DNA of 64,000 nt from Rudaea sp. (lineage in GTDB: Bacteria > Pseudomonadota > Gammaproteobacteria > Xanthomonadales > Rhodanobacteraceae): NCBI GenBank assembly GCA_031291055.1, contig JARLJU010000362.1, forward strand, positions 62,001-126,000. Reading direction: 5' to 3'. The translations under genes and the position numbers were made by a program. Positions 10,461 through 22,667 of the stretch are shown here, piece after piece; position 1 is the stretch's first letter, and each line of letters begins with the position of its first letter. The notes beneath the pieces were generated by a model. It was not told the origin of the DNA. It made no database searches and saw only the letters and a list, made by a program, of their open reading frames with translations.

Positions 10461-12785
10461 CTACATCTCCGGCGGAGGCGGCGCTATCACCTCACGGTTG
10501 CCGTTATGCAACGGCGCGCTGACGATGCCCTGGGATTCCATCATTTCGATCAGACGCGCGGCGCGGTTGTAGCCGATCTTCAGGCGCCGCTGCACTCCAG
10601 AAATCGACGCCCGGCGCGATTCGGTGACGATGGCAACGGCCTTGTCGTACAACTCGTCGTAGTCGCCCTCCGGGATTTCGCTGTCCTCGGGCAGACCGGA
10701 CTCCCCGATCACGCGGCCGTCGCCAAGTGACTGTATCTCCGCAATGAAACCAAGGTTGTATTCGGGCTTGCTCTGATTGCGCAGGTGCGCGACGACCTTG
10801 TGCACCTCCTCGTCGCTGACAAAGGCGCCATGCACGCGCTCGGGCGTAGCCGTACCCGGCGGCAGGTACAGCATGTCGCCGTGGCCCAGCAGCGCCTCGG
10901 CGCCGGATTGATCGAGAATGGTGCGCGAATCGATTTTGCTCGATACCTGAAACGCGATGCGCGTGGGAATATTCGCCTTGATGAGACCGGTGATGACGTC
11001 GACCGAAGGCCGTTGCGTCGCCAGGATCAGATGCACGCCCGCGGCGCGTGCCTTTTGCGCAAGCCGCGCGATGAGTTCTTCGACCTTCTTGCCGACGATC
11101 ATCATCATGTCGGCAAATTCATCGATAATGATGACAATGTACGGAAGCGGTTCCAGGGTCGGCACGACTACCGGCTCGGTGGTTCCTTCCGGCGCCTTGA
11201 ACAGCGGGTCCGACATGGGCTGGCCGGCATCCAGGGCGTCTTTCACCTTGCGATTGAAACCGGCGAGGTTGCGCACGCCTACTGCCGACATCAGCTTGTA
11301 GCGCCGCTCCATCTCGGCCACGCAGCCGCGCAGTCCGTTCGCGGCTTCCTTCATGTCGGTGATCACCGGCACGAGCAGGTGCGGAATGCCCTCGTAGACC
11401 GAAAGCTCCAGCATCTTCGGATCGATCATGATCATGCGCACGTCACGAGCAGTGGCCTTGTACAGCAGGCTGAGCACCATCGCGTTGAGCGCCACGGATT
11501 TGCCAGAACCTGTCGTGCCTGCAACCAGCAGATGGGGCATCTTGGCCAGGTCCACGACCACCGGACGCCCGCCGATATCCTTGCCCAGCGCCAGCGCCAA
11601 TGGCGATTTCAGCCCATCGTATTTTTCCGAACGCAGGATTTCGGACAAGTAGACCGTTTCCCGGCTGGCATTGGGAATTTCCAGGCCGATCACCGACTTT
11701 CCCGGAATCACGTCGACCACGCGCACGCTGACGACCGACAGGCCGCGTGCAATGTCCTTATCCAGATTGCTGATCTGACTGCCTTTGATGCCGGCCGCAG
11801 GCTGCAGTTCGAAGCGCGTGATCACCGGGCCGGGGAAGACGCCGACGACCTGGGCATCAATGCGGAAGTCCTTGAGCTTGAGCTCGACCTGGCGCGACAG
11901 CGCTTCCAGGGTTTCCTCGGAGTAGCCGCGGGTCTGCTGCTGCGGTTCGTCGAGCAGCGACAAGGGCGGCAGATCGGAGTTGGCGATGCCGGAAAACAGC
12001 GGGATCTGCTGCTCGCGCTCGGCGCGTTCGCTTTTTTCCACCGCATTGAAAACCGGTTCGATGCGGATTGGTTCGCGTTTGGACTGCCTTGCCGTATCCA
12101 CCTTGCGCACAGTCTCACGTGCACTGCGCGCTGCGCGCGCCGCGCGGATGTCACCGGCCTTGCGTGCGCTTGATCCGATCCAGCCGAATGCGAACAACAA
12201 GCCGCGCCCGATTGCATCCATGACCCGAAACCATGACAGGCCGGTTGCCAGTGTCAGCGCGACAAGAAACAGCGCGAACAGGAGCAAGGTGGCGCCGGTG
12301 AAGCCGAAGCCGCGTTTGAGCAGGTCGCCGATGACCTGGCCAATGACGCCGCCCGTGCCCGCCAGTTTGGTCAGCGGGCCGGTGAACTGCAGGTGGGCCA
12401 GGCCCGTGCCGCTGATGAAAAACGCGACACCACCGATCAGGCGCATGCTGGGCTCGAGCGGCGAGTCGTTATTGCGGTCGCGATCACGGAACAGCGACCA
12501 GCCGAAGAGCAATAGCAGCAGCGGGAAAGCGTAGGCCAGGTAGCCGAACAGGTAGAAGCTCAAATCCGCGGCCCAGGCGCCGACCGTGCCGCCGATATTG
12601 TGCGTCGGCCCCGCCTGGCCGACATGCGACCAGCTCCAGTCCTGCGGACTGTAGGTGAACAGGCATAGCAGCAGGTACACGGCCACCGGCGCCAGCAACA
12701 GAAATGCCGCCTCGCGCAGACGCCGCTGCATGGCTGCGCCGGAATCGCCGATGGGTTTGCTTGACTTGACTATTGCGCGCGCCAC
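10461..12785 (-). CDS. ftsK: DNA translocase FtsK
   Basis: A septum-located DNA pump that resolves chromosome dimers and helps divisome assembly. The 774-residue protein has four or five N-terminal membrane segments (about 25-200) and a short linker (about 205-290). The RecA-like motor domain has Walker A GTTGSGKS near residue 415 and Walker [11 protein letters not shown] near 545. The C-terminal winged-helix gamma domain (about 700-760) binds KOPS. The linker is much shorter than in E. coli FtsK, as is common outside enterobacteria. The start is a GTG at 12785; an internal ATG at 12731 is possible. Confidence 0.95.
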   Translation of the reverse strand: MARAIVKSSKPIGDSGAAMQRRLREAAFLLLAPVAVYLLLCLFTYSPQDWSWSHVGQAGPTHNIGGTVGAWAADLSFYLFGYLAYAFPLLLLLFGWSLFRDRDRNNDSPLEPSMRLIGGVAFFISGTGLAHLQFTGPLTKLAGTGGVIGQVIGDLLKRGFGFTGATLLLFALFLVALTLATGLSWFRVMDAIGRGLLFAFGWIGSSARKAGDIRAARAARSARETVRKVDTARQSKREPIRIEPVFNAVEKSERAEREQQIPLFSGIANSDLPPLSLLDEPQQQTRGYSEETLEALSRQVELKLKDFRIDAQVVGVFPGPVITRFELQPAAGIKGSQISNLDKDIARGLSVVSVRVVDVIPGKSVIGLEIPNASRETVYLSEILRSEKYDGLKSPLALALGKDIGGRPVVVDLAKMPHLLVAGTTGSGKSVALNAMVLSLLYKATARDVRMIMIDPKMLELSVYEGIPHLLVPVITDMKEAANGLRGCVAEMERRYKLMSAVGVRNLAGFNRKVKDALDAGQPMSDPLFKAPEGTTEPVVVPTLEPLPYIVIIIDEFADMMMIVGKKVEELIARLAQKARAAGVHLILATQRPSVDVITGLIKANIPTRIAFQVSSKIDSRTILDQSGAEALLGHGDMLYLPPGTATPERVHGAFVSDEEVHKVVAHLRNQSKPEYNLGFIAEIQSLGDGRVIGESGLPEDSEIPEGDYDELYDKAVAIVTESRRASISGVQRRLKIGYNRAARLIEMMESQGIVSAPLHNGNREVIAPPPPEM

Positions 12786-12828
12786 CGTGTGAATTTACCT
12801 GAAGTTTGATTTATAAACTATTGTTTTT

Positions 12829-13902
12829 TCAATCAAGCTTCATGCCTTTCAATGCGGGATGCACGATCTTTCCGTTTTCCACGTTGATGCCGCCGGCGAG
12901 CGGCGCGAACTTGCGCCAGTGCTTGTCGGAGGCCAAGCGCTGCACATACGGCAGGATCGCTGCGCAGATCGCCTGCGACGACGTTTGCGGCACGGCGCCC
13001 GGCATGTTGGTGACGGCGAAATGGATTACGCCATCGACGATGTAGGTCGGATCAGCATAGGTTGTCGGCTTGGACGTCTCGAAACAGCCTCCCTGGTCGA
13101 TCGATATATCGACGAGGACACTGCCCGCCTGCATCGACTTGACCATGGCGCGCGTCACCACATGCGGCGCTTTCGCGCTTGGAATCAGTACCGCGCCGAT
13201 GACCAGGTCCGCATCGCGCACTTCGCGAGCGACATATTCCTCGTAGGGGTACAGGGCCGTCACGTTCGCGCCCAGCGCCATCATCTGCGCCAATCGATCC
13301 GGGCGCTTGTCGAACACGACCACGTTGGCTCCGCCGGCCGCAGCCAACGCCGCCGAGTTGCCACCTGCGGCGCCCGCACCGAGCACGACGACTTTGCCGC
13401 GCTCCGTGGATGGCAAGCCACCGAGCAGTTTGCCCTTGCCACCGGCCGGCTGGTGCAGCAGATGCGTGCCGATCTGCACGGCAATGCGTCCGGCGATGAT
13501 CGACATCGGCGCCAGCAGCGGCAGCGAACCATCGGCTTCTTCGACAGATTCAAATGCAATGCCGGTCAGGCCGATGTCGAGCAGGCGCCTGGTCAGTTTG
13601 GGTTCGGGTGCCAGATGCAGGTAGCAGAACAGCAGATGATTCTTGCGCAGCAGCTTAAGATCGCCGGCAATGGGTTCCTTGACCTTCACGATCAGTTCGC
13701 CGACCTCGTACAGCTTCTTCGCCGTTGGCGCCAGTTTCACGCCGACGCGGCGATATTCGTCGTCGGAAAACCCGCTTTTCTCTCCCGCACCTTCCTGCAC
13801 ATAGACTTGATGTCCGCGCCGCACGAGGTCGGCACAGGCCGCTGGCACGAGGGCAACACGGCCTTCAAGGGTCTTGGTTTCGGAAGGAACGCCAATGCGC
13901 AT
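12829..13902 (-). CDS. ald: Alanine dehydrogenase
   Basis: An NAD-dependent enzyme interconverting L-alanine with pyruvate and ammonia. The 357-residue protein begins with the family signature (MRIGVPSETKTLEGRVAL). It has the substrate-binding Lys in VKVKEP (near 75), the catalytic His in CYLHLAPE (near 96), and a Rossmann segment VVVLGAGAAGGNSA (near 170). The C-terminal signature INVENGKIVHPAL is present. It is divergent from trxB, with a 241-base space between them, and lies 43 bases downstream of the ftsK start on the same strand. Confidence 0.95.
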   Translation of the reverse strand: MRIGVPSETKTLEGRVALVPAACADLVRRGHQVYVQEGAGEKSGFSDDEYRRVGVKLAPTAKKLYEVGELIVKVKEPIAGDLKLLRKNHLLFCYLHLAPEPKLTRRLLDIGLTGIAFESVEEADGSLPLLAPMSIIAGRIAVQIGTHLLHQPAGGKGKLLGGLPSTERGKVVVLGAGAAGGNSAALAAAGGANVVVFDKRPDRLAQMMALGANVTALYPYEEYVAREVRDADLVIGAVLIPSAKAPHVVTRAMVKSMQAGSVLVDISIDQGGCFETSKPTTYADPTYIVDGVIHFAVTNMPGAVPQTSSQAICAAILPYVQRLASDKHWRKFAPLAGGINVENGKIVHPALKGMKLD

Positions 13903-14056
13903 GAAACACTCCTGGTCTTAGGGTCGGCTGAAATCGAAAACGTGCACAACGCGGGCGTCAAACGCAAGCTTGATTCAGTGCGGGATACGCCCCATTCTTC
14001 CGGTCTCCTGAGCAATCTCCGTTCCGGATCGGAACCGCTACGGAAAAGTGGCGTAG

Positions 14057-15106
<1,050 letters not shown>

Positions 15107-15189
15107 AAGGACGGAATCTCCTGACGCCGTTCCGGCGGCAGTTGCCGGATGACGGCTTCACCCTGTTCGCATCACGCTGGCATTTCAGG

Positions 15190-16398
15190 ATGACTTCAAG
15201 TCTCAACACACGCTTCCATTTGCGCCTGAGCGAAATCGATGCGACCGCCTGGAACGCCCTGCTGCCCGACGATAACCCGTTCTTGGACCATGCCTTCCTG
15301 TCCGGTCTGGAGCAACACGGCTGTCTGCGCCCGGGCCACGGCTGGATTCCACACCACCTCGGCCTGTACAGAAATGGAAAACTGGTTGCCGCCGCGCCGG
15401 CTTATGTGAAGACCAACTCGCACGGGGAGTACGTATTCGATTGGTCCTGGGCGAACGCCTATACGCGGCACGGCCTGGACTACTATCCCAAGCTGCTCTG
15501 CGCGGTACCCTACTCGCCGGTCACCGGTCCGCGATTGCTGACCGGCAACGGGCCGGACGCAGGCACGCTGCGGCGCGAACTCGTCGGCGCCATGCGCGCG
15601 GAAGCCGAACGTCAGGGCTGGTCGTCGGCGCATCTGAATTTCGCCGCGGAAGCGGATGCGTCAGCATTTGCCGATGATGACTGGCTGCCCCGCTTCGATT
15701 GGCAGTTTCACTGGAGCAATCAGGGTTGGCGGGACTTCCCAGAATTTCTGCAATCGCTCACCGCGAAGAAGCGCAAGAACATCCGCCAGGAACGCGAACG
15801 CGTCAGCCGCGCACACGTCGATTGCGAAATCGTCGCCGGCCATGAATTGACCGATGCGGACTGGACCATGGTGCACGAACTGTATTTGTCCACTTTTTCC
15901 GAAAAGGGAAACTATCCGGCACTGACCGAAGGGTTCTTTCGCCATCTCGGAACCGGCATGCCCGGGCGCGTGCTCGTGGTGCGTGCGCGGCGAGGCGGGC
16001 GCTGGATCGCCGCTGCGTTGCTGCTGCGCAGCCGCGACACCCTGTACGGAAGATACTGGGGATGCAGCGAGAATGTTCCCGGGCTGCATTTCGAGGTCTG
16101 CTATTACCAGGGTATCGAACATTGCCTGCGCAACGGACTGCAGCGCTTCGAGCCCGGTGCCCAGGGCGAGCACAAACTGGCGCGCGGCTTTTTGCCGACG
16201 ATGACGCGCTCGTTCCACTGGCTGGCCGACCTGCGTTTTCGTTCCGCCGTGCGCGACGCGCTGGCACATGAAGGCACGGCCCTGCACGCGTATCACGCCG
16301 AGTTGATGGCGCATTCGCCCTACGTCTCGGATTCCTTTCCCGCGCGGCCGCACGGAGATGCCGAAGGCGGTTGCGGCCCTGAGTCGCGGCCACGATGA
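15190..16398 (+). CDS. COG3146-type predicted N-acyltransferase (GNAT fold)
   Basis: A 402-residue protein of the peptidogalycan biosynthesis/recognition family (DUF482, COG3146), which has a FemAB/GNAT-like fold. Recognisable segments are NPFLDHAFLSGLE near the N-terminus, KTNSHGEYVFDWSWANAY, KKRKNIRQERERV and GRYWGCSENVPGLHFEVCYYQGIE. No biochemical function is established for the family. The first in-frame ATG is at 15190; a TTG at 15142 would add 16 residues. The stop overlaps the aat start as ATGA, so the two are probably translated together. The role may therefore lie near aminoacyl or acyl transfer, which is inference from position only. Confidence 0.85.
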   Translation: MTSSLNTRFHLRLSEIDATAWNALLPDDNPFLDHAFLSGLEQHGCLRPGHGWIPHHLGLYRNGKLVAAAPAYVKTNSHGEYVFDWSWANAYTRHGLDYYPKLLCAVPYSPVTGPRLLTGNGPDAGTLRRELVGAMRAEAERQGWSSAHLNFAAEADASAFADDDWLPRFDWQFHWSNQGWRDFPEFLQSLTAKKRKNIRQERERVSRAHVDCEIVAGHELTDADWTMVHELYLSTFSEKGNYPALTEGFFRHLGTGMPGRVLVVRARRGGRWIAAALLLRSRDTLYGRYWGCSENVPGLHFEVCYYQGIEHCLRNGLQRFEPGAQGEHKLARGFLPTMTRSFHWLADLRFRSAVRDALAHEGTALHAYHAELMAHSPYVSDSFPARPHGDAEGGCGPESRPR

Positions 16399-17120
16399 TC
16401 CGCATACCGATCCTGCAACCCGGCAACCGCGAGACGTTTCCGCCGGTGGAAACCGCGCTCGTCGAACCCGAAGGCCTGCTCGCGGCCGGTGGCGATCTGT
16501 CGCCGCAACGCCTGCTCGCCGCCTACCGGCACGGCATCTTTCCCTGGTACTCGGAAGGAGATCCGATCCTCTGGTGGTCGCCCGATCCACGCATGGTGTT
16601 CGCAACCGATGCAATCCACATTTCCACAAAACTGCGGCGCTTTCTGCGCCGGTCCGACTGGACGATCCGCGCCGATAACGCGTTTCCGGCAGTAGTGCGC
16701 GCCTGCGCCGCACCGCGTCCTGGTCAGCCGCGTACGTGGATCACGCCGGAAATGTTCGAAGCGTACTGCTGCCTGCATGCGTTGGGCCATGCGCACTCCG
16801 TTGAAGTGCGTGCCGGCAACGAGTTGGTGGGTGGCATCTACGGCGTCGCCCTCGGCCGCATGTTTTTCGCTGAATCGATGTTCAGCTTGGTGAGCAACGG
16901 ATCGAAAGTGGCCCTTGTTGCGCTTTGTCGCGCCTTGCATGCATGGCAGATCCCGCTGCTCGACGCACAGGTCGCGTCGCCGCATCTGGCTTCGCTCGGC
17001 GCGTTCCAGATACCGCGTACGCGCTTCGCATCGCATCTGGCCGACTATTGCACGCGGGCTGCCGTGCCCGGCAACTGGCGAGAAGAGTGGTCCCTGGGCA
17101 ACGCCATCGATCTGTTGTAA
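16395..17120 (+). CDS. aat: Leucyl/phenylalanyl-tRNA-protein transferase
   Basis: Adds Leu or Phe from aminoacyl-tRNA to proteins with N-terminal Arg or Lys, creating N-degrons recognised by ClpS and destroyed by ClpAP. The 241-residue protein has the family motifs [39 protein letters not shown], the acceptor-binding [19 protein letters not shown] and the C-terminal [11 protein letters not shown]. It starts at an ATG overlapping the upstream stop (ATGA). It is followed by infA and, convergently, clpA and clpS, so the whole bacterial N-degron pathway is encoded within 4 kb. Confidence 0.97.
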   Translation: MIRIPILQPGNRETFPPVETALVEPEGLLAAGGDLSPQRLLAAYRHGIFPWYSEGDPILWWSPDPRMVFATDAIHISTKLRRFLRRSDWTIRADNAFPAVVRACAAPRPGQPRTWITPEMFEAYCCLHALGHAHSVEVRAGNELVGGIYGVALGRMFFAESMFSLVSNGSKVALVALCRALHAWQIPLLDAQVASPHLASLGAFQIPRTRFASHLADYCTRAAVPGNWREEWSLGNAIDLL

Positions 17121-17202
17121 CGCGCGATTTCGCTTCCCGTTGTCGCGTGAACGTGGCAGAATCGCGCGCCTCGCGGCCACGCCGCGTTTCTGTCCCGAGT
17201 CG

Positions 17203-17421
17203 ATGGCAAAAGACGATCAAATCGAAATGGAAGGCACGGTGCTCGACACCCTGCCCAATACCATGTTCCGCGTGAAGCTTGAAAACGGCCACGTGGTCAC
17301 CGCGCATATATCCGGGCGCATGCGCAAGAACTACATTCGCATCCTGACCGGCGACAAGGTCAAGGTCGAGATGACGCCGTATGACCTGACCAAGGGCCGG
17401 ATCACCTACCGCATGAAATAA
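17203..17421 (+). CDS. infA: Translation initiation factor IF-1
   Basis: A 72-residue OB-fold protein that binds the ribosomal A site during initiation. The sequence ([19 protein letters not shown] to KGRITYRMK) is nearly canonical, including the [12 protein letters not shown] and [12 protein letters not shown] segments. The start is the ATG at 17203; the frame is open further upstream, but the family never has an extension. It is placed between aat and clpA as in other gammaproteobacteria. A strong hairpin terminator follows 18 bases after the stop. Confidence 0.98.
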   Translation: MAKDDQIEMEGTVLDTLPNTMFRVKLENGHVVTAHISGRMRKNYIRILTGDKVKVEMTPYDLTKGRITYRMK

Positions 17422-17439
17422 CGCGGCGCAGAAAAAAGC

Positions 17440-17472
17440 AAAAGCCGAGGTGCTATGCGCCTCGGCTTTTTT
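17440..17472. terminator. Bidirectional rho-independent terminator (infA/clpA)
   Basis: An 11-bp perfect stem (17440-17450 with 17460-17470) with a 9-base loop. The plus strand continues the stem's T-run to 17472. On the minus strand the stem is followed by T-rich sequence (complement of 17432-17440). It serves the convergent infA and clpA genes. Confidence 0.9.
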
Positions 17473-17509
17473 CATGTGCCGACCCGCCTGCTGCGACGCG
17501 AATGGCCGG

Positions 17510-19783
17510 CTAGACGACCGCCGGCAGCTTCTCGTCTGCCTCGATACGCACATCCAGCTTGTCGTCCTTGACGCCAAGATGGACGCGGCCGCCCTGGGCG
17601 AGCCTGCCGAACAGCAGTTCGTCGGCGAGCGGGCGTTTCACGTTTTCCTGGATCACGCGCGCCATCGGCCTTGCGCCCATCTGCTTGTCGAAACCATGAT
17701 CGGCCAGCCACCGGCGCGCGTCAGCATCGACGTTCAGTGAGACATGCTTCTCCTGCAGCTGGGTTTCCAGCTCGATCAGGAACTTGTCCACGACGCGCAG
17801 GATGTGTTCCATGTCGAGCGCGACAAACTGGATGATCGCGTCCAGGCGATTGCGGAATTCCGGCGAGAACGCGCGGCGTATCGTCTCCATTGCATCCGTG
17901 GCATGGCTCTGTTCGACGAAGCCGATCGAGCGGCGTGCCGCCTGCGACGCGCCTGCGTTGGTGGTCATCACCACGACGACGTTGCGGAAATTCGCCTCGC
18001 GGCCATTGGTGTCGGTCAGCTTGCCGTGATCCATGATCTGCAACAGCACATTGTATACGTCCGGATGCGCCTTCTCGATCTCGTCCAGCAGCAGAACGCA
18101 ATGCGGATGCTTGGTGATCTGTTCGGTCAACAGTCCGCCCTGGTCGAAACCGACATATCCGGGAGGCGCGCCGATCAAGCGCGAGACCGAATGCGCTTCC
18201 ATGTACTCGGACATGTCGAACCGCACCAGCTCGATGCCCAACTGCAGCGCAAGCTGCCGCGTGACTTCGGTCTTGCCCACGCCGGTCGGGCCGGCAAGCA
18301 GGAAACTGCCGATCGGCTTCTGTGCGTCGCCCAGGCCCGAGCGTGCCATCTTGATCGACGCAGCAAGCGCCTCGATGGCCTTGTCCTGGCCGAACACGAC
18401 CATCTTCAGGTTGCGATCCAGATTCCTCAACACGTCGCGATCGGAGGCCGAGACCTGCTTTGGCGGGATGCGCGCCATTCTGGCGACGATGAACTCGATC
18501 TCGGGCACGTCAACCAAGGTCTTGCGCTGCTCCGGCGGCATCAGGCGCTGGCGCGCGCCGGCTTCGTCGATCACGTCGATGGCCTTGTCCGGCAACAGAC
18601 GGTCACCGATGTGCTTGACCGAAAGATCGACTGCGGCCTTCAGTGCATCGTTCGTGTATTCGACCTTGTGATGCTCCTCGAAGCGGGATTTCAGACCCTT
18701 GAGGATTTCGATGCTCTCGGCAATCGTCGGCTCGACCACGTCGATTTTCTGGAAGCGCCGCGCCAGCGCCCGGTCCTTCTCGAATACACCGCGGAATTCC
18801 TGGAAGGTGGTCGACCCGATGCAGCGCAATTCGCCGTTGGCGAGCACGGGCTTGATCAGGTTCGATGCATCCATCGTCCCGCCCGATGCGGAACCCGCAC
18901 CGATGATGGTATGGATTTCATCGATGAACAGGATGGCGTTGGGTTCTTTCTTGAGCTGGGTGATTACCGCCTTCAGACGCTTTTCGAAATCGCCGCGGTA
19001 TTTGGTGCCCGCGACCAGCGCGCCCATGTCGAGCGCATAGATAGTGCACTCCTTGAGTACATCGGGCACTTCGCCTTCGACGATGCGCTTGGCCAGCCCT
19101 TCGGCGAGCGCGGTCTTGCCGACGCCGGCCTCGCCGACATACAGCGGGTTGTTCTTGCGCCGGCGGCACAGCACCTGGATGGTGCGCTCGATTTCCTCGA
19201 TGCGCCCGATCAACGGATCGATCTTGCCCTGGCGCGCAAGTTCGTTCAGGTTGCTGGCGAATTCGGCAAGCGGGTTGCCGCGCAACTCGTCGCCACCCTC
19301 GCCTTCCTTGCCCTGTTCGGTGCTCGGCTGCTGGCCGAGCGCATCCTGGCCGATCTTGGCAACGCCGTGGGAGATATAGTTCACCACGTCCAGCCGGTTG
19401 ACTTCCTGCTGATTCAAGAAGTAGACCGCGTGCGAATCCTTTTCGCCGAAGATCGCCACGAGCACATTGGCGCCGGTCACTTCCTTGCGGCCCGAGGATT
19501 GAACGTGATAGACCGCGCGCTGCAACACACGCTGGAAACCCAGCGTCGGCTGCGTATCGCGCTCGTCGCTGACCGGCAGTACCGGCACGGTTTCGAGGAT
19601 GATCGCCTTGAGGTCTTTGCCAAGCTTGCCGGTGTCGGCGCTGCACGCACGCAACACTGCCGCTGCGGAAGGATTCTCCAGCAGCGCGAGCAGCAAGTGC
19701 TCGACCGTCATGAATTCGTGTCGCTGCTCACGCGCGTCCTTGTAGCACTGGCCGATCGTGAGCTCTAGATCTTTGCTGAACAT
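17510..19783 (-). CDS. clpA: ATP-dependent Clp protease ATP-binding subunit ClpA
   Basis: The AAA+ unfoldase of the ClpAP protease. The 757-residue protein has an N-terminal Clp repeat domain (about 1-145), a first AAA module with Walker [14 protein letters not shown] (near 215), and a second with [13 protein letters not shown] (near 495). The length equals that of E. coli ClpA, and the absence of a long coiled-coil middle domain excludes ClpB. I place the start at the ATG at 19783 ([12 protein letters not shown]), the family start. It is downstream of clpS on the same strand with a 76-base gap, and convergent with infA. Confidence 0.97.
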   Translation of the reverse strand: MFSKDLELTIGQCYKDAREQRHEFMTVEHLLLALLENPSAAAVLRACSADTGKLGKDLKAIILETVPVLPVSDERDTQPTLGFQRVLQRAVYHVQSSGRKEVTGANVLVAIFGEKDSHAVYFLNQQEVNRLDVVNYISHGVAKIGQDALGQQPSTEQGKEGEGGDELRGNPLAEFASNLNELARQGKIDPLIGRIEEIERTIQVLCRRRKNNPLYVGEAGVGKTALAEGLAKRIVEGEVPDVLKECTIYALDMGALVAGTKYRGDFEKRLKAVITQLKKEPNAILFIDEIHTIIGAGSASGGTMDASNLIKPVLANGELRCIGSTTFQEFRGVFEKDRALARRFQKIDVVEPTIAESIEILKGLKSRFEEHHKVEYTNDALKAAVDLSVKHIGDRLLPDKAIDVIDEAGARQRLMPPEQRKTLVDVPEIEFIVARMARIPPKQVSASDRDVLRNLDRNLKMVVFGQDKAIEALAASIKMARSGLGDAQKPIGSFLLAGPTGVGKTEVTRQLALQLGIELVRFDMSEYMEAHSVSRLIGAPPGYVGFDQGGLLTEQITKHPHCVLLLDEIEKAHPDVYNVLLQIMDHGKLTDTNGREANFRNVVVVMTTNAGASQAARRSIGFVEQSHATDAMETIRRAFSPEFRNRLDAIIQFVALDMEHILRVVDKFLIELETQLQEKHVSLNVDADARRWLADHGFDKQMGARPMARVIQENVKRPLADELLFGRLAQGGRVHLGVKDDKLDVRIEADEKLPAVV

Positions 19784-19859
19784 GGACTTGCCCTGTGTAA
19801 TGCCTGCCGCAATAAATGGGGACGACGGCGCTTTTCTAAAGTCAGGCTCTATTCTGCGG

Positions 19860-20186
19860 TCAGGCCTTTTCCAGAGTACACAACAATGGGTGCTGATGGG
19901 AGCGTGAAAATTCGTTGACCTGGGTGACCTTGGTTTCGGCCACCTCGCGCGTGAACACACCGCATACGCCCTTGCCGCGCGTATGTACGTGCAACATCAC
20001 CTGGGTGGCGAGTTCACGGGTCATGTTGAAGAAAGTCTCCAACACCACGATGACGAAGTCCATCGGCGTAAAGTCATCATTCAGCAAGACCACCTGATAC
20101 AGCGGCGGCCGCGCCGCCTCCGGCCGGGATTCTTCGACGGCAAGGCCATGCTGGCGATCGGATTGATGTACAGGCTGCTGCGACAT
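19860..20186 (-). CDS. clpS: ClpS, N-degron adaptor of ClpAP
   Basis: A 108-residue adaptor that binds proteins with N-terminal Leu, Phe, Trp or Tyr and delivers them to ClpA. The core signature is visible ([25 protein letters not shown] near 29-53, then the [23 protein letters not shown] segment near 64-86), including the Asn-Asp pair of the substrate pocket. The N-terminal 28 residues are the flexible extension that enters the ClpA pore. It is directly upstream of clpA and divergent from nudJ. Confidence 0.97.
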   Translation of the reverse strand: MSQQPVHQSDRQHGLAVEESRPEAARPPLYQVVLLNDDFTPMDFVIVVLETFFNMTRELATQVMLHVHTRGKGVCGVFTREVAETKVTQVNEFSRSHQHPLLCTLEKA

Positions 20187-20294
20187 GCTTTTTTCGGGTT
20201 CGTGTCTGGCGGGTGTTCGGGATTATAACGTTCAGTGGCGGCGCAGACGCCTGATTTCAACGGTGGCGTAACACGCTCGTGTACCATTTCAAGC

Positions 20295-20795
20295 ATGAAC
20301 CAGACCATACCCCGATCCCAGGTCACCGAAACGAACTGGCACCCGGACGTCACCGTCGCCTGCGTCGTTCCGCGGGACGGCAGGTTCCTCCTGGTCGAGG
20401 AAAGCATCCGCGGCCGGCTGGTCATCAATCAACCGGCCGGGCACCTGGAACCGGACGAATCCCTGCTCGATGCCGCCCGGCGTGAAACCCTCGAAGAAAC
20501 CGGATGGTGCGTCGAATTGACCGACCTCATTGGCATCTATCAGTGGGCCACGGACGGCGGCAGCCGTCACTTCCTGCGTTTTGCCTTCGCCGCGAAGTCG
20601 CTCGCCCATGATGCGCAGCGCACGCTGGACGCGGGCGTCGTTCGCGCGCTGTGGCTGGACCGGGCCGAAATGGCAGCGGCGCCTGCGCGCCTGCGCAGTC
20701 CCCTGGTGCTGCGCTGCGTCGACGACTGGCTCGCCGGCAAACGTCTTCCGCTGGACGCCGTGACTTGCCTGCTGGCCGATGTGGGCCGGCGATGA
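20295..20795 (+). CDS. nudJ: Nudix hydrolase, NudJ-type phosphatase
   Basis: A 166-residue Nudix protein. The Nudix box fits GX5EX7REUXEEXGU exactly, running from GHLEPDES to [10 protein letters not shown] (about residues 49-71). In E. coli NudJ hydrolyses HMP-PP and nucleoside di/triphosphates and lies directly upstream of mnmA, as here. The ATG at 20295 is preferred because the sequence then begins like NudJ homologues; the ribosome binding site is weak. The stop overlaps the mnmA start as ATGA, so nudJ-mnmA-hflD form a coupled unit. Confidence 0.92.
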   Translation: MNQTIPRSQVTETNWHPDVTVACVVPRDGRFLLVEESIRGRLVINQPAGHLEPDESLLDAARRETLEETGWCVELTDLIGIYQWATDGGSRHFLRFAFAAKSLAHDAQRTLDAGVVRALWLDRAEMAAAPARLRSPLVLRCVDDWLAGKRLPLDAVTCLLADVGRR

Positions 20796-21943
20796 GCAAC
20801 GGAGCCCTGATCATGGTCGGCGTCTCGGGCGGCGTAGACTCCTCGGTCGCGGCGCTGCTGCTCAAGCAGGCCGGAGCCAATGTCGCCGGCATGTTCATGC
20901 AGAACTGGGAAGACGATGAACGCTTCGGCGACTGTCATGCCGACCGCGATCGCGCCGATGCCGTGCGCGTCTGCGCGAAACTGGGCATACCCTTCCATAC
21001 ACGCAATTTCGCGAGCGAATACTGGGATCGCGTATTTGCGCACTTCCTCGATGAATACCGTGCCGGGCGCACGCCGAATCCCGACGTACTGTGCAATCGC
21101 GAGATCAAGTTCAAGACCTTCCTCGAGCATGCGCGTGCGCTCGGCGCGGACAAGATCGCCACCGGTCACTACGCGCGCAGCGACAGCATCGACGGCCGCC
21201 ATCGCCTGCTGCGCGGCCGCGATGCAAACAAGGATCAAAGCTATTTCCTCTACACGCTGGGTGCCGAACAGTTGGCGGCGACGCTGTTCCCGATCGGCGA
21301 GCTGCCCAAGCCCGAGGTGCGCCGTATTGCGCGCGACGCGGCGCTGCCGACCCACGCCAAAAAGGACTCGACCGGCATCTGCTTTATCGGCGAACGGGAT
21401 TTCCGCGAATTCCTCGGCCACTACATTCCGGCAAGAAAGGGCGAGATGCGCACTCCGGAAGGCACGACCATCGGTGAACACGATGGCGTGATGTTCTATA
21501 CCCTTGGCCAACGCAACGGGCTGGGCATTGGCGGGCGCCGCGATGCCGGCCGCGAGCCTTGGTATGTGGTCGGCAAGGATGTCGCCACCAATCTGCTGTA
21601 TGTCGCACAGGGCGGCGAAACTCGCTGGCTGCAATCCTCGCGCTTGTGGGCCGATGACCTGAGCTGGATTGCCGGATCGCCGCCGGCGACCGAATTCCGT
21701 TGTACCGCGAAGACCCGCTATCGCCACGCCGACCAGAAGTGCTCGGTGCGGATTTGCGAAAATGGGTGCTTTGTGGAATTCGACAAACCCCAGCGCGCCG
21801 TGACGCCCGGACAGTCTGTGGTCTTCTACCGCGAAGAAGAATGCCTGGGTGGCGGTGTCATTGGCTCTACCGATGCGCCGCATGCCGGATTGTCCGTGAA
21901 TCCTGACCGCCAGGCTGCGCCGCGAGCAGGGGCGCCAACGTGA
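20792..21943 (+). CDS. mnmA: tRNA-specific 2-thiouridylase MnmA
   Basis: Catalyses ATP-dependent 2-thiolation of U34 in tRNAs for Lys, Glu and Gln. The 383-residue protein has the PP-loop [16 protein letters not shown] near the N-terminus. The two catalytic cysteines lie in [12 protein letters not shown] (near 105) and [13 protein letters not shown] (near 200). The DQSYFLYTL motif and the C-terminal beta-barrel are also present. The ATG lies in the ATGA overlap with nudJ, and the stop overlaps the hflD GTG start (GTGA). The last 15 or so residues are a basic tail. Confidence 0.97.
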   Translation: MSNGALIMVGVSGGVDSSVAALLLKQAGANVAGMFMQNWEDDERFGDCHADRDRADAVRVCAKLGIPFHTRNFASEYWDRVFAHFLDEYRAGRTPNPDVLCNREIKFKTFLEHARALGADKIATGHYARSDSIDGRHRLLRGRDANKDQSYFLYTLGAEQLAATLFPIGELPKPEVRRIARDAALPTHAKKDSTGICFIGERDFREFLGHYIPARKGEMRTPEGTTIGEHDGVMFYTLGQRNGLGIGGRRDAGREPWYVVGKDVATNLLYVAQGGETRWLQSSRLWADDLSWIAGSPPATEFRCTAKTRYRHADQKCSVRICENGCFVEFDKPQRAVTPGQSVVFYREEECLGGGVIGSTDAPHAGLSVNPDRQAAPRAGAPT

Positions 21944-22566
21944 GAGAAGGTCGCGTTATTGCAATGGCAGGCATGTTCCAGGCGCTGGCGCTCGTACGGG
22001 CGATTGCGCTGCGCGGAAGTTGCGACGCGCCTGCGGCACGCCAGAGTCTGGCCAGCATCTTCAGGATCGATGCGGACAGTCCGGCAGATGTATTCGGCGG
22101 CGTCGGCAATCTGCGCCTGGGGCTGGAAACCCTGATCGCTCAACTCGATGAACAAGGCACGCGCGACATCGCGCTCACCCGCATGGCGATTGCCGTGCTG
22201 CGCCTTGAGCGCTCGCTGGCCGCGACGCCGGAAACCCTGCAGACCCTGCGCGATCAAATCCAGGGCATGGCTGGGCTCGCCGTGCAGGCCGAGGCCGGCC
22301 ACATCGATGTGGCCGCGCGTCTGGCCGCTTTGTACGCCGATACCCTGTCGCGGCTGAAACCGCGTGTCCTGGTCGAAGGTAATGCCGCCTTCCTCAATCA
22401 ACCCATCCAGGTCAATCAGGTTCGCGCATTGCTGCTGGCCGCAGTGCGTGCGGCGGTGTTGTGGCGCCAGCTCGGTGGCAGCCAATGGCGGTTGCTTTTC
22501 CGGCGCCGGCAATACGCGATGCTGGCACGCGGGTTGTTGGCTCGTTGCACGTTGGATGGAAGCTGA
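21940..22566 (+). CDS. hflD: HflD homologue (high-frequency lysogenisation protein)
   Basis: A 208-residue mostly helical protein matching HflD, a peripheral inner-membrane protein that binds phage lambda CII in E. coli; its general cell role is unclear. Conserved features are the N-terminal [16 protein letters not shown] segment, a central [15 protein letters not shown] and [18 protein letters not shown]. It begins at a GTG overlapping the mnmA stop. In E. coli purB follows; here the aconitase gene does. Confidence 0.9.
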   Translation: MREGRVIAMAGMFQALALVRAIALRGSCDAPAARQSLASIFRIDADSPADVFGGVGNLRLGLETLIAQLDEQGTRDIALTRMAIAVLRLERSLAATPETLQTLRDQIQGMAGLAVQAEAGHIDVAARLAALYADTLSRLKPRVLVEGNAAFLNQPIQVNQVRALLLAAVRAAVLWRQLGGSQWRLLFRRRQYAMLARGLLARCTLDGS

Positions 22567-22667
22567 AACCTGCCCTGCCGTGGCATGCGCTTTCCGGCGC
22601 GATGCGCGATAATGAGCAACTGTTTTTGCGCAAGATCGCCCAGCCCAACGCCGCCAGGAGCTTCGTC

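Noticed and set aside
17744-19768. Very long plus-strand frame antisense to clpA
   Set aside because: It mirrors codon-position GC bias of clpA and has no protein family features; similar long antisense frames occur opposite carB, lysS and sulP.
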